Source: Leptolyngbyaceae cyanobacterium (GTDB lineage: Bacteria; Cyanobacteriota; Cyanobacteriia; Cyanobacteriales; Aerosakkonemataceae). Taken from it: 64,000 bases of DNA. Where the stretch lies: assembly GCA_036703985.1 (NCBI GenBank), contig DATNQN010000022.1:1-64000 (forward strand), given 5' to 3'. The notes beneath the pieces were generated by a model that worked only from the letters and a program-made list of their open reading frames with translations, was not told the DNA's origin and searched no databases. The translations under genes were made by a program, and so were the position numbers. Shown piece after piece: positions 35,436 through 45,500 of this stretch (its first letter is position 1; each line of letters starts with the position of its first letter).

Positions 35436-36431
35436 TTGTTAAATAAGATTTGGCATCGCTTTAAATATCGGCGACTCAAAAAAGCAAACCCCGAAAAGAC
35501 TCAACAACTTATTTTAGATTTATTAGAAGAATCTACTTTAGATACTAATTATATTGTTTTGATTATCGGGTCGTGCGCGATCGCATCCTTTGGACTCTTG
35601 GCTAATAGCGCTGCGGTGATTATCGGAGCGATGATTATCGCACCTTTAATGTTGCCGATTCGAGGATTAGCTTTTGGTGCTTTAGAAGGTCATGTATTGT
35701 TAGCTCGGAAGGGTTTAATATCGGTAATAATCGGCACTTTAATTGCAGTTGTTTTAGCTTTTTCCTTAGGGCGTTTAGTTGGTATCCCGGAATTTGGTAG
35801 CGAAGTAATCGCTCGTTCCAAACCTAATTTATTAGACTTGGGTATTGCGGTAACTGCTGGGGGAATTAGCGGTTTTGCAAAAGTGCAACCAAAAATTTCC
35901 GCTACTTTGGCGGGTACTGCGATCGCAGTCGCTTTAATGCCTCCGATCTGCGTAGTTGGATTGGGTTTATCCCAAGGAAACTTTGGGCTTAGTTTGGGGG
36001 CAATTCTGCTTTATTGTACCAACTTACTGGGCATTACTCTTTCTTGTATGTTGACTTTTTTATTAGAAGGTTATACGCCGTTCGATCGGGCCAAAAAAGC
36101 CCTCAGTTGGGCATTAATTTTTACCGCTATCCTTTTAATTCCTCTCGGTATTAGTTTTGTAGAATTAGTTAGGCAAGCTAGACTAGAAGCTAGTTTGAAA
36201 CGAGCTTTACTCGATCGCACGATTACTTTTCAAAGAGTTGAATTAATCAAAACCAATACCAACTGGTTAACCACTCCGCCAGAAGTGCGTTTAACCGTTC
36301 GCGCTAAAGGTGCTTTAACTCCCAAACAAGTAAGCTTGTTAGAAGAATTCGTAGCCAAAGAAATGGGTAGAGCGTTTACGCTAATTTTTGAAGTTAGTCA
36401 AGTTGAAGAAGTGAGAAGAGAAGCAGAATAG
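35436..36431 (+). CDS. DUF389 (TIGR00341-type) membrane protein
   Basis: The hydrophobic family signature is clear: LIIGSCAIASFGLLANSAAVIIGAMIIAPLMLPIRG (residues 42-77), then GISGFAKVQPKISATLAGTAIAVALMPPICVVGLGL (about 150-185). Around six membrane segments are followed by a cytoplasmic tail of about 85 residues (VELIKTNTNWLTTPPEVRLTVRAKG). The start is TTG at 35436 behind AAGGAGA. Transport function is suspected for the family but not established. It is divergent from mscS, so the two may share a promoter region. Confidence 0.88.
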   Translation: MLNKIWHRFKYRRLKKANPEKTQQLILDLLEESTLDTNYIVLIIGSCAIASFGLLANSAAVIIGAMIIAPLMLPIRGLAFGALEGHVLLARKGLISVIIGTLIAVVLAFSLGRLVGIPEFGSEVIARSKPNLLDLGIAVTAGGISGFAKVQPKISATLAGTAIAVALMPPICVVGLGLSQGNFGLSLGAILLYCTNLLGITLSCMLTFLLEGYTPFDRAKKALSWALIFTAILLIPLGISFVELVRQARLEASLKRALLDRTITFQRVELIKTNTNWLTTPPEVRLTVRAKGALTPKQVSLLEEFVAKEMGRAFTLIFEVSQVEEVRREAE

Positions 36432-36578
36432 GAGTTATAATTCAGAATTCAGGAGTGTTATTCAGTTGATTAAAAGATAATTTGATTATTAATTAATTTA
36501 CGATCGATTGTCTGATTTATTTTAAATCGTAATTTTGTTACTTCTGAATACTGAATTCTGACTCCTCATATCGAAAAA

Positions 36579-36814
36579 AAATGTTTGCTACATATCTTAG
36601 GGATGGGCGGGTTTTGATTTGAATCTGAATGATGGGAAAATACAGACTTTTGGGCTAAACTGAGATCTTGCACCACTCTCAACAAGACTTGAAAAACCAG
36701 GTTTCTTCACGAAAAATCTAGGCTTTCAGGTTTAGTTATTGGCAAGAAACCCGGTTTTTAGTTTTGCTGCAATATCTGAGTAAACCCGCCCCTACCCATT
36801 TGTAGCAAACATTT
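36579..36814. repeat. Inverted-repeat element, about 236 bp
   Basis: The end at 36579-36614 (AAATGTTTGCTACA ... GGGCGGGTTT) matches the reverse complement of 36782-36814 with small gaps. The interior has no ORF but contains AAACC-GGTTTCTT fragments like the REP palindromes. Confidence 0.55.
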
Positions 36815-36861
36815 AGGTAAACGATATAACTTTATCCTTCATCCTGTTTATCATTTAATCC

Positions 36862-37971
36862 TTAAAATCTCGATCGATTCCTTCTTTTCCTCGTCAATCT
36901 GTGCAGAAAACCCGATAATCCAGAACGTCTAGACATCCGACGATTACTGCGATTACTGCTGTCTATTTCTGTTGATTCTTCATTACCTTGGTGAGGAATT
37001 CCTTGTTGGGCACGCATTTTATCGGTTACGGGCATGGCATTTGGGGATGGCACGATTTGAGAGCCATATTTTCTAGCGTAAACCTGAGTAAATTCTGCCC
37101 CAAAAAACAGAATTTGAGCGGCATAATAAACCCACGCCAAAATAATTACCAAAGAACCCGCCGCACCGTAAGCAGAACCAAAACTGCCATTGCCTAAATA
37201 CATTCCTAACAAAGATTTACCGATCACGAATAGCAACGAAGTAATACCCGCGCCTATCCAAACATCATTCCACGCAATTTCCACATCTGGTAGAAATCGG
37301 AAAATCATCCCAAACAGCAATGTTATTACTCCAAATGAGATGAGAAAATTGGCAATTGACCACAAGAAATCTACTCCTGGTATTAAGTAGCTAAAATAGC
37401 TATTCAGTGCAGCTAAGCCAGCACTAACGATTAACGATACTAGTAGCAAAAAGCCAATTCCCAAGATCATTGCAAAAGATAAAAAGCGGTTGCGAACAAA
37501 GCCTTTGACGCCGATACCAGGTTTTGGCGTTACTTCCCAAATCGTATTCAGGGCGTCTTGTAGTTCTGCAAAAACCCCAGACGCACCAAATAAAAGAGCG
37601 ATCGCGCTAATCACGGATGCGATCGTTCCGGTAACTGGCTGATTGGCATTTTGAATGGCTGTTTCTATTACTTCAGCGCCATTTCTGCCCACTAAACCTT
37701 GGATTTGCCCGACTATTTGACCTCTGGCGGCTTCTTCCCCAAATACGCTCCCCGCGATCGCAATTACCAGAATCAGCAATGGAGCCAGGGAAAATATCGT
37801 ATAGTATGCTAAAGCCGCTGATAATCTCGATGCTTTATCCTCGCTCCATTCGTCAAAAGTTTCTTTTAGTAATTGCCATAAAGTTTTAAAATTTATTGGC
37901 ATTGCTCTTTGACTGGGATTAGTATCTCGATCGCTAACAGAATTTGCCCGGTTTCTACTTCTTCTAACCAT
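36862..37971 (-). CDS. YihY/BrkB-family membrane protein
   Basis: This is a 369-aa inner-membrane protein of the YihY (formerly 'ribonuclease BN') family. Core motifs are WSEDKASRLSAALAYYTIFSLAPLLILVIAIAG (about 42-74), FGASGVFAELQDALNTIWEV (about 128-147) and AAGSLVIILAWVYYAAQILFFGAEFTQVYA (about 270-299). It has six membrane segments. Both termini are basic and Ser/Arg-rich, with the last 50 residues (SNRSNRRMSRRSGLSGFLHRL) strikingly Arg-rich. Function is unproven. The RNase BN assignment of this family was an error. Confidence 0.93.
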   Translation of the reverse strand: MVRRSRNRANSVSDRDTNPSQRAMPINFKTLWQLLKETFDEWSEDKASRLSAALAYYTIFSLAPLLILVIAIAGSVFGEEAARGQIVGQIQGLVGRNGAEVIETAIQNANQPVTGTIASVISAIALLFGASGVFAELQDALNTIWEVTPKPGIGVKGFVRNRFLSFAMILGIGFLLLVSLIVSAGLAALNSYFSYLIPGVDFLWSIANFLISFGVITLLFGMIFRFLPDVEIAWNDVWIGAGITSLLFVIGKSLLGMYLGNGSFGSAYGAAGSLVIILAWVYYAAQILFFGAEFTQVYARKYGSQIVPSPNAMPVTDKMRAQQGIPHQGNEESTEIDSSNRSNRRMSRRSGLSGFLHRLTRKRRNRSRF

Positions 37972-38181
37972 TGTTTATCACTATTTAAAATATTTTAATT
38001 TTCATCTTCTTTTCTGGTTTACTATAGACACCATAAACATTTCATCTGCCTATGGGCGAGTCTGAATTATCGAACTATTGCCATATTTTTCACCACTCTA
38101 TCTAAGTTTCTGCCTAATGACCGAGGAAATAATTACTTTTTGGGGTTCAATCAAAAAGTAGAGCTAATTACCAAAATTAAT

Positions 38182-38964
38182 ATGCAGTTAGCAGGAAAAG
38201 TAGCCCTGATTACAGGTGCGGGTTCCGGAATCGGCAAAGCAGCAGCTAAATTACTCGCCCGAGAAGGAGCTAAAATAGCCGCTTTAGGTCATACCGAAAA
38301 AGAAGTAGATAAAACTGTTAAGGAGATTCAAAATAATGGCCGCGAAGCGATCTCCCTAGTTGCCGATATTTCCCATCCCGAAGCAATGCAAAAAGCAATT
38401 CAACAAATTGGGGATAAATGGGGAAGGCTGGATATCGTATTTGCCAATGCAGGTATTAACGGAGTTTGGGCTCCCATAGAAGAACTGGCTCCCGAAGAAT
38501 GGGATAAAACTTTAGATGTGAATTTAAAAGGTACTTTTTTAACTGTTAAATATGCAGTTCCTTATCTGAAAAAACAAGGCGGTTCGGTGATTATTACCGC
38601 TTCGGTTAACGGAACTAGAATTTTTAGTAATACTGGTGCAACGGCTTATTCCTGCTCCAAAGCTGCTCAAGTTGCCTTTACTAAAATGGTGGCTTTAGAA
38701 TTAGCTAAAGACCGAATTCGAGTTAACGTAATCTGTCCCGGTGCAATTGAAACTAGTATTAATGAAAATACCCAACAACGAAATTTAGATCGAGTAAAAG
38801 AACCTGTAGAATTTCCCGAAGGAGAAATCCCCTTAACAGATGGAGAACCAGGAACATCAGAACAAGTAGCAAATTTAGTCTTGTTTTTAGCTTCTGATGC
38901 TGCCAGCCATATTAGCGGAACGGAAATGTGGATTGATGGGGCGCAATCCCTTTTGCAGGGGTAG
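38182..38964 (+). CDS. Short-chain dehydrogenase/reductase
   Basis: This is a classical SDR of the oxidoreductase type. The cofactor motif is TGAGSGIGKAAA (residues 10-21), then NAGING, the active-site residues Ser in IITASVN, and YSCSK (Y-x-x-x-K, about 160-164). ICPGAIETSI is the usual post-catalytic loop. The ending SHISGTEMWIDGAQSL is typical. I use the ATG at 38182 (MQLAGKVALITG), since the frame's upstream TTG at 38140 adds residues not found in the family. The substrate is unknown. It is monocistronic. Confidence 0.9.
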   Translation: MQLAGKVALITGAGSGIGKAAAKLLAREGAKIAALGHTEKEVDKTVKEIQNNGREAISLVADISHPEAMQKAIQQIGDKWGRLDIVFANAGINGVWAPIEELAPEEWDKTLDVNLKGTFLTVKYAVPYLKKQGGSVIITASVNGTRIFSNTGATAYSCSKAAQVAFTKMVALELAKDRIRVNVICPGAIETSINENTQQRNLDRVKEPVEFPEGEIPLTDGEPGTSEQVANLVLFLASDAASHISGTEMWIDGAQSLLQG

Positions 38965-39159
38965 ATTTAGTAAGTAACTCAAGTTGCTAGTTATAACAAT
39001 TAACGTAGAGAGGGGCGGGAAAGAAGGGGCTAGAATTAAATAGTCGAAAAAAGTTTTTCGTTTTGAATCATCTTTTCACTTCACTACCAGCCTAAATCCT
39101 ATAACTAGCAATTTGCGTTAAGTAGCTAGTTATTTAAATTAATTAACAGCAAGCAATCG

Positions 39160-39267
39160 GGACTTAAGCAACTAGCATATTAAAAACATTGTAGAGGCGT
39201 TTCATGAAACGTCTCTATAATATTTTTTGAAGATATCGACTAAGTGTGACAGCAATTGCGTAAGTCC
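39160..39267. mobile_element. MITE-like element, GGACTTANGCA family, with central palindrome
   Basis: GGACTTAAGCAA (39160-39171) is the reverse complement of TTGCGTAAGTCC (39256-39267) at 11 of 12 positions. The middle carries TAGAGGCGTTTCATG and its complement (39192-39217), a near-perfect 26-bp palindrome. The same palindrome recurs at 46969-46994, and the same ends bound 12124-12248. Confidence 0.6.
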
Positions 39268-39286
39268 TGAGTGCTTCAAACTTTCT

Positions 39287-39301
39287 AACCGAGCAGTATT
39301 G
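39287..39301. repeat. Terminal-repeat remnant of the 124-bp MITE family
   Basis: AACCGAGCAGTATTG is identical to the right terminal repeat of the element at 61102-61225. No matching left end is seen nearby, so this is a solo or broken copy. Confidence 0.45.
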
Positions 39302-39592
39302 CCACCGTAGAAAGGGAAAGTTTCATCAAGATTGCGTAAATTTTCTGTTAAAACATACACAAACCACTCACACCCTAACAATAATACTAAAGACAGTGTT
39401 TTTTTACCTTTAGATATAATAAATGGGCAAAAAAATATTTGTCCTCTGCCGATCGCACTCACCACCTCTATAGGCGGGTAAAGCCTTCACCCGCGTGAGG
39501 GAGACGCACGATCGAGCCCATCTCATACTTATCAGTTCCAGGGCAATAGAGTCATTTTTTTCATCAAACTAAACATCTTATTGATAAAAACC

Positions 39593-42500
39593 ATGCCAGT
39601 TAAAAACTCTGCCCTGGAAAATTACGCTATGAAAGCAGCACAAGGAAATGCGATCGCATTTATCGACACCTCTATACCAGATTGGCAAACCCTCGCCGCC
39701 GGAGTCGCACCGGGAACTGAAATTTTTATCCTCGATGGGACGCGGGATGGCGTGGAGCAAATTACTCAAATTCTGCAAACGCGCTCCCAAATAGCGGCAC
39801 TACATATTATTTCTCACGGCAGTCCCGGAAACGTGCAACTCGGGAATACTTGGCTGAATTTGGGAAATATTGAAAATTATGCCCTTCAATTGATCCAGTG
39901 GCGCAGTGCCTTAATCCACAGCGCCGATATTTTAATTTACGGTTGCAATGTGGCGGCAGACTCTCTCGCACCACCAACACACCGGGGATTAAAATTCCTA
40001 GCTAATAGCAGAACTACGTTAAAACTAACTGAAAATTTACTGCTTAAGTCCTTTTTAACTGAATTAAGCGGCAGAGATGCCAAGAGAGAGCCAATAAGTA
40101 ACAGCTTCATCCAACACCTTGCCGCCCTCACAGGTGCCAACATTGCTGCTTCCAAAAACCCCACAGGGAGTGCCGCACTGGGGGGAGACTGGAAACTCGA
40201 AGTAACAACCGGAGCAATTGCCACAAATATAGTCTTTCTCCCAGCAACAATTGCAAGGTACAGCGCCGTCCTTGGCAACACCACCCGCGTCTCGGTTAAC
40301 TCATCCGGCATTGAGGGAAATAGCTACTCCCAGTTCCCATCTATTTCTGCCAACGGGCGCTATGTAGTTTTTCAGTCTGGCGCTAGCAACTTGGTAAGTG
40401 ACGACACTAACAACGCTGAAGACTTTTTCGTGCGGGATATGCTTACCAACACTACTACCCGCGTCTCAGTAGACTCGATGGGCAACCAGGGGAACGCCCA
40501 AGTCTCCTTATACTCATCCATCTCAGCCGATGGACGCTATGTGGCGTTTTCATCTGGAGCTAGCAACCTGGTAAGTGGCGACACCAACGGCACTACAGAT
40601 GTTTTCGTGCGGGACACTCTCACCAACACTACTACTCGCGTCTCCCTAAGCTCTAGCGGCATCCAAGGAGGTGGTGACGTGCCATCTATCTCGGCGGACG
40701 GGCGCTATGTAGCCTTTATGTCTAGTGCTAGCAACCTAGTCAGTGGCGATACCAACGGATGGGACGACATTTTCCTGCGGGACACCTTCACCAACACTAC
40801 TACCCGCGTCTCAGTAGACTCGATGGGCAATCAGGGGAATTTTTTCTCCGAGTTCCCATCCATCTCTGGCAATGGGCGCTATGTAGCTTTTCGGTCTTAT
40901 GCCAGCAACCTGGTGAGTGGGGACACCAACAACAAGTGGGATATTTTCGTGCGGGATACCCTCACCAATACCACTACCCGTGTCTCTGTGGACTCAATGG
41001 GCAACCAAGGGAATGCCGACTCCCAACAAGGGATATCCATCTCAGCCGATGGGCGTTATGTGGCATTTAATTCTGCTGCCAGCAATCTGGTGAGTGGGGA
41101 CACTAACGGCGCGAGCGACATCTTCGTGCGGGACACCCTCACTAACACCACCACCCGCGTCTCCGTGGACTCGATGGGCAACCAAGCGAATAGCTCGTCC
41201 TTCTACCCTTTCATCTCTGCTGATGGGCGCTATGTAACTTTTCGGTCTACTGCCAGCAACTTGGTGAGTGGGGGTACTAACGGCACAAGCCACATCTTCG
41301 TGCGAGACACTCTCACCAACACCACCACCCTCGTCTCTGTAGACTCAATGGGCAATCAGGGGAATGGCTTCTCCCAATCTGCATCCATCTCAGCCGACGG
41401 GCGCTATGTGGCTTTTTATTCCGATGCCACAAACTTGGTGAGTGGGGACACTAACAACAGCCCCGACATCTTCGTGCGGGACAACTCATCCCTTCCCGCA
41501 GTCAGCATCACGGTATCAGATCCCACTGCAACTGAATCTCCCACAGATCCGGGCAAATATACGATTAGCCGCACCAGCAGTACAGGTGCTTTAACCGTCA
41601 AACTTACCATTGATGCCAACAGTGGTGCCAGTGCCAGTGATTACAATCTCAGCGTCAGCACCGGTACGATTAACATCGCTAGTTCTAATATCGAAGTTGT
41701 CATTCCCGATGGCGTTGCCTCTGTTGATGTCACCCTCACCCCCAACGACGACATCCATGCAGAAGCAGATGAGACTTTAAAGCTGAATCTCACACCGGAT
41801 GCAGCTTATATAAATGATGCGGTTAACAACAATGGCATCGTTACTATTGCTGCCAACGATACGGTAGTTATTAACACCAAAGATAGCGGCGAAGGTTCGT
41901 TGCGCCAAGCCATTATCAATGCGAATACCATTACAGGCAAAGATACGATTACTTTTAATATTAGTGGAACGGGGCCGCATACAATCAGTCCGACTTCTGC
42001 CTTACCCACTATTACCGAAGCTGTAGTTATCGACGGTTACAGTCAACCCGGTGCTTCTAAAAACACCCTTGCTGCTGGTAACAATGCTCAATTAAAGATT
42101 ATTTTGGATGGCACGAATGCAGGTTCGTCAATTAGCGGTCTTAATTTGAGTAGCAGTTCTAATGGCAGTACAATTCAAGGCTTAACGATTAATAAATTTC
42201 AGGGTGTAGGCATCTACTTAGAAAGTAAGAATAACTTGGTTGTCGGGAACTTTCTAGGTACGGATGCCACCGGAACCATAGACTTGGGCAATACTCTCGA
42301 TGGGATGTACGTTGCAGGTTCTGACAACATTATTGGCGGAAGTAATGCGGGCGATCGCAATATTATTTCAGGGAACGATCGATATGGCATAGTTATCCTT
42401 GACAGCGCCACTAATAATCAAGTGCAAGGAAACTACATCGGTACGGATGTCAGCGGAACTCTAGACTTGGGAAATACTAAGGAAGGGGTGTTCATTACAG

Positions 42501-45500
42501 GTTCTAATAACATTATTGGCGGCAGTAATGCGGGCGATCGCAACATTATTTCAGGGAACGATCGCTCTGGCTTATTTATGTCTAACACCAATAATAAAGT
42601 ACAAGGAAACTACATCGGGACGGATGTCACCGGAACTCTAGACTTGGGCAATACTAGCTATGGGATGTACATTACAGGTTCTAATAACATTATTGGCGGC
42701 AGTAATGCGGGCGATCGCAACATTATTTCAAGTAACGATCTCTCTGCAATATTTCTCGCTAAGAGCGGCACCAATAATAAAGTGCAAGGAAACTACATCG
42801 GTACGGATGCCACCGGAACCATAGACTTGGGCAATACTCTCGAAGGGGTGTACGTTGAAGGTTCTAGCAACATTATTGGCGGCAGTAATGCGAACGATCG
42901 CAATATTATTTCAGGGAACGATCGATATGGCATAGGTATCCTTGACACCGCCACTAATAATCAAGTGCAAGGAAACTACATCGGTACGGATGTCACCGGA
43001 ACTCTAGACTTGGGCAATACTAAGGAAGGGGTGTTCATTACAGGTTCTAATAACATTATTGGCGGCAGTAATGCGGGCGATCGCAACATTATTTCAGGGA
43101 ACGATCGCTCTGGCTTATTTATCTCTAACATCGCCACCAATAATAAAGTGCAAGGAAACTACATCGGTACGGATGCTACCGGAACTCTAGACTTGGGCAA
43201 TACTAGCTATGGAATGTACGTTGCAGGTTCTGACAACATTATTGGTGGAAGTAATGCAGGCGATCGCAACATTATTTCAGGGAACGATGAATTTGGCATA
43301 GGTATCTATAACACCAATAATAAAGTACAAGGAAACTACATCGGTACGGATGTCAGCGGAACTCTAGACTTAGGCAATACTAAGGATGGGGTGCTACTTA
43401 GTGCTTCTGATAACATTATTGGCGGCAGTAATGCGAGCGATCGTAACATTATTTCAGGGAACGGTGGCTCTGGCATAGGAATCGTCAGTGGGAATAACCA
43501 AGTACGGGGAAACTACATCGGAACGAAAATTGACGGCGTAAGCGCTCTAGGTAACACTTTATTTGGGATATACATAGATGGTAACCAAAATGCGATCGGT
43601 GGCACGAATACAGGTGAAGGAAATATCATCTCCAGTAACGCTCTCGAAGGCATATTAATTGTTAGCGGTACTGGTAATTCCATCCAGGGTAACTCCATCT
43701 TCTCTAACAGCAGATTAGGCATCGATTTAGGAAAAGCTTTACCCGGTAACGGTGTCACTCCCAACGACACAGGCGACGGTGACACAGATGCCAACAACCT
43801 CCAAAACTTCCCCGTTCTCACATACGCAGAAATAGCAGGTAGCAACACAGCTTGCACTGGCACATTCAACAGCACAGCTAACACCAACTTCCGACTAGAA
43901 TTCTTTGCCAACGATGTTTTAGATGCTTCTGGAAATGGCGAAGGAAAAACCTATCTCGGTTTCGCAAACATTACCACCGATGGTGACGGTAACGCCAACT
44001 TTACCGTCACCAATCTAGCAGCAGCACCCCTCGGTAATTACGTCACCGCCACCGCCACCAACCTCACCACTAACGACACTTCCGAATTCTCCAACGGCGT
44101 CATCATCGACACCCCAATTGTCAGTCTCACACCAGTTTCCATCACAAAAGCTGAAGGCAATAGCGGTACAACAGACTACACCTTTACCGCCACCCTTTCT
44201 CGCGCCACAACTCAAACAGTTACCGTCAATTACAGCACTAAAGACGGTACTGCAACTATTGCCAATAATGACTATATCGATAACGACAATAGCATCACCT
44301 TTACCCCCGGCGGTTCTCTTACCCAAACCATCACCATTCAAGCAAAAGGCGATGAAACTCCCGAAAGCGACGAAACTTTTACCGTTAGTTTAGATAGCGC
44401 CACTAATGCTCAAATTGACACCTCTGCTAAACAAGGAACTGGTACAATTACCAACGACGACAAGGCGGGAATTATCGTCACTCAAAATCCCGGATTAACG
44501 ACAACGGAAACAGGCGGAACCGCTACTTTTACCATCAAATTAGCAAGTCAACCAACCAGCGACGTTACGATTAATTTAGCTAGCGACAACACGAAAGAAG
44601 GTATAACCGATAAATCTTCTCTCACCTTCACATCAGCAAATTGGAATTTAGACCAAACCGTTACAATTATCGGTCAAGACGACTTCATCATTGATGGCAA
44701 TATCAGCTACAACATTATTACTGCCAAATCGACTAGCGCCGACACCAGTTACAACAATTTAGATGTTACAGATGTTCCCGTTATCAACACCGACAATGAA
44801 AAAGGGGGAATTACAATTAACCAGTCTGGCGGTAACACTAATATTATCGAAGGTGGCGCTACTGATAGTTATGAAATTGTCTTGACATCACAACCGACTT
44901 CCGATGTGACAATTTCTATTAACAACTCCACGCAAACCGGAACTTCTCCAACTACCCTCACCTTCACATCAGCCAACTGGAATATCGCCCGAACAGTCAC
45001 GATAACTGCAATTGACGATAACGCAGAAGAAGGAAATCACACCGGAACAATCACCCACACAGTTACTTCTAGCGACGCCAATTATAACGGTTTCACTATT
45101 GCCGATATCACCGCCAATATCAGCGACAACGACAGCGCCGGATTTACGATTAATCCGACTACATTAACTACGGGAGAAAATGGTACAACTGCTAATTTTA
45201 GCGTCAAACTTAACACTCAACCAACCGCTGATGTAACGCTGAATTTAAGTAGCAGTAATACTGCCGAAGGAACGATTGATAAATCTTCTCTCACTTTCAC
45301 TACAAGTAACTGGAATACACCGCAAACTGTGACGATTATCGGCATTGACGATAATATCGTTGATGGCGACAAAGTTTATCAGGTAATTACGAATGCTGCG
45401 ATTAGTAATGACAGCAAATATAACAATTTAAATCCGGTCGATATCAATGTCACCAACACCGACAACGATCGCACTACGGTTAGTGTAACTCCCGCTACAG

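Noticed and set aside
39202..39465. 87-aa minus-strand frame before the giant gene
   Set aside because: About a quarter of it lies inside the MITE at 39160-39267 and it also runs through a terminal-repeat remnant. No family match and no clear ribosome site.
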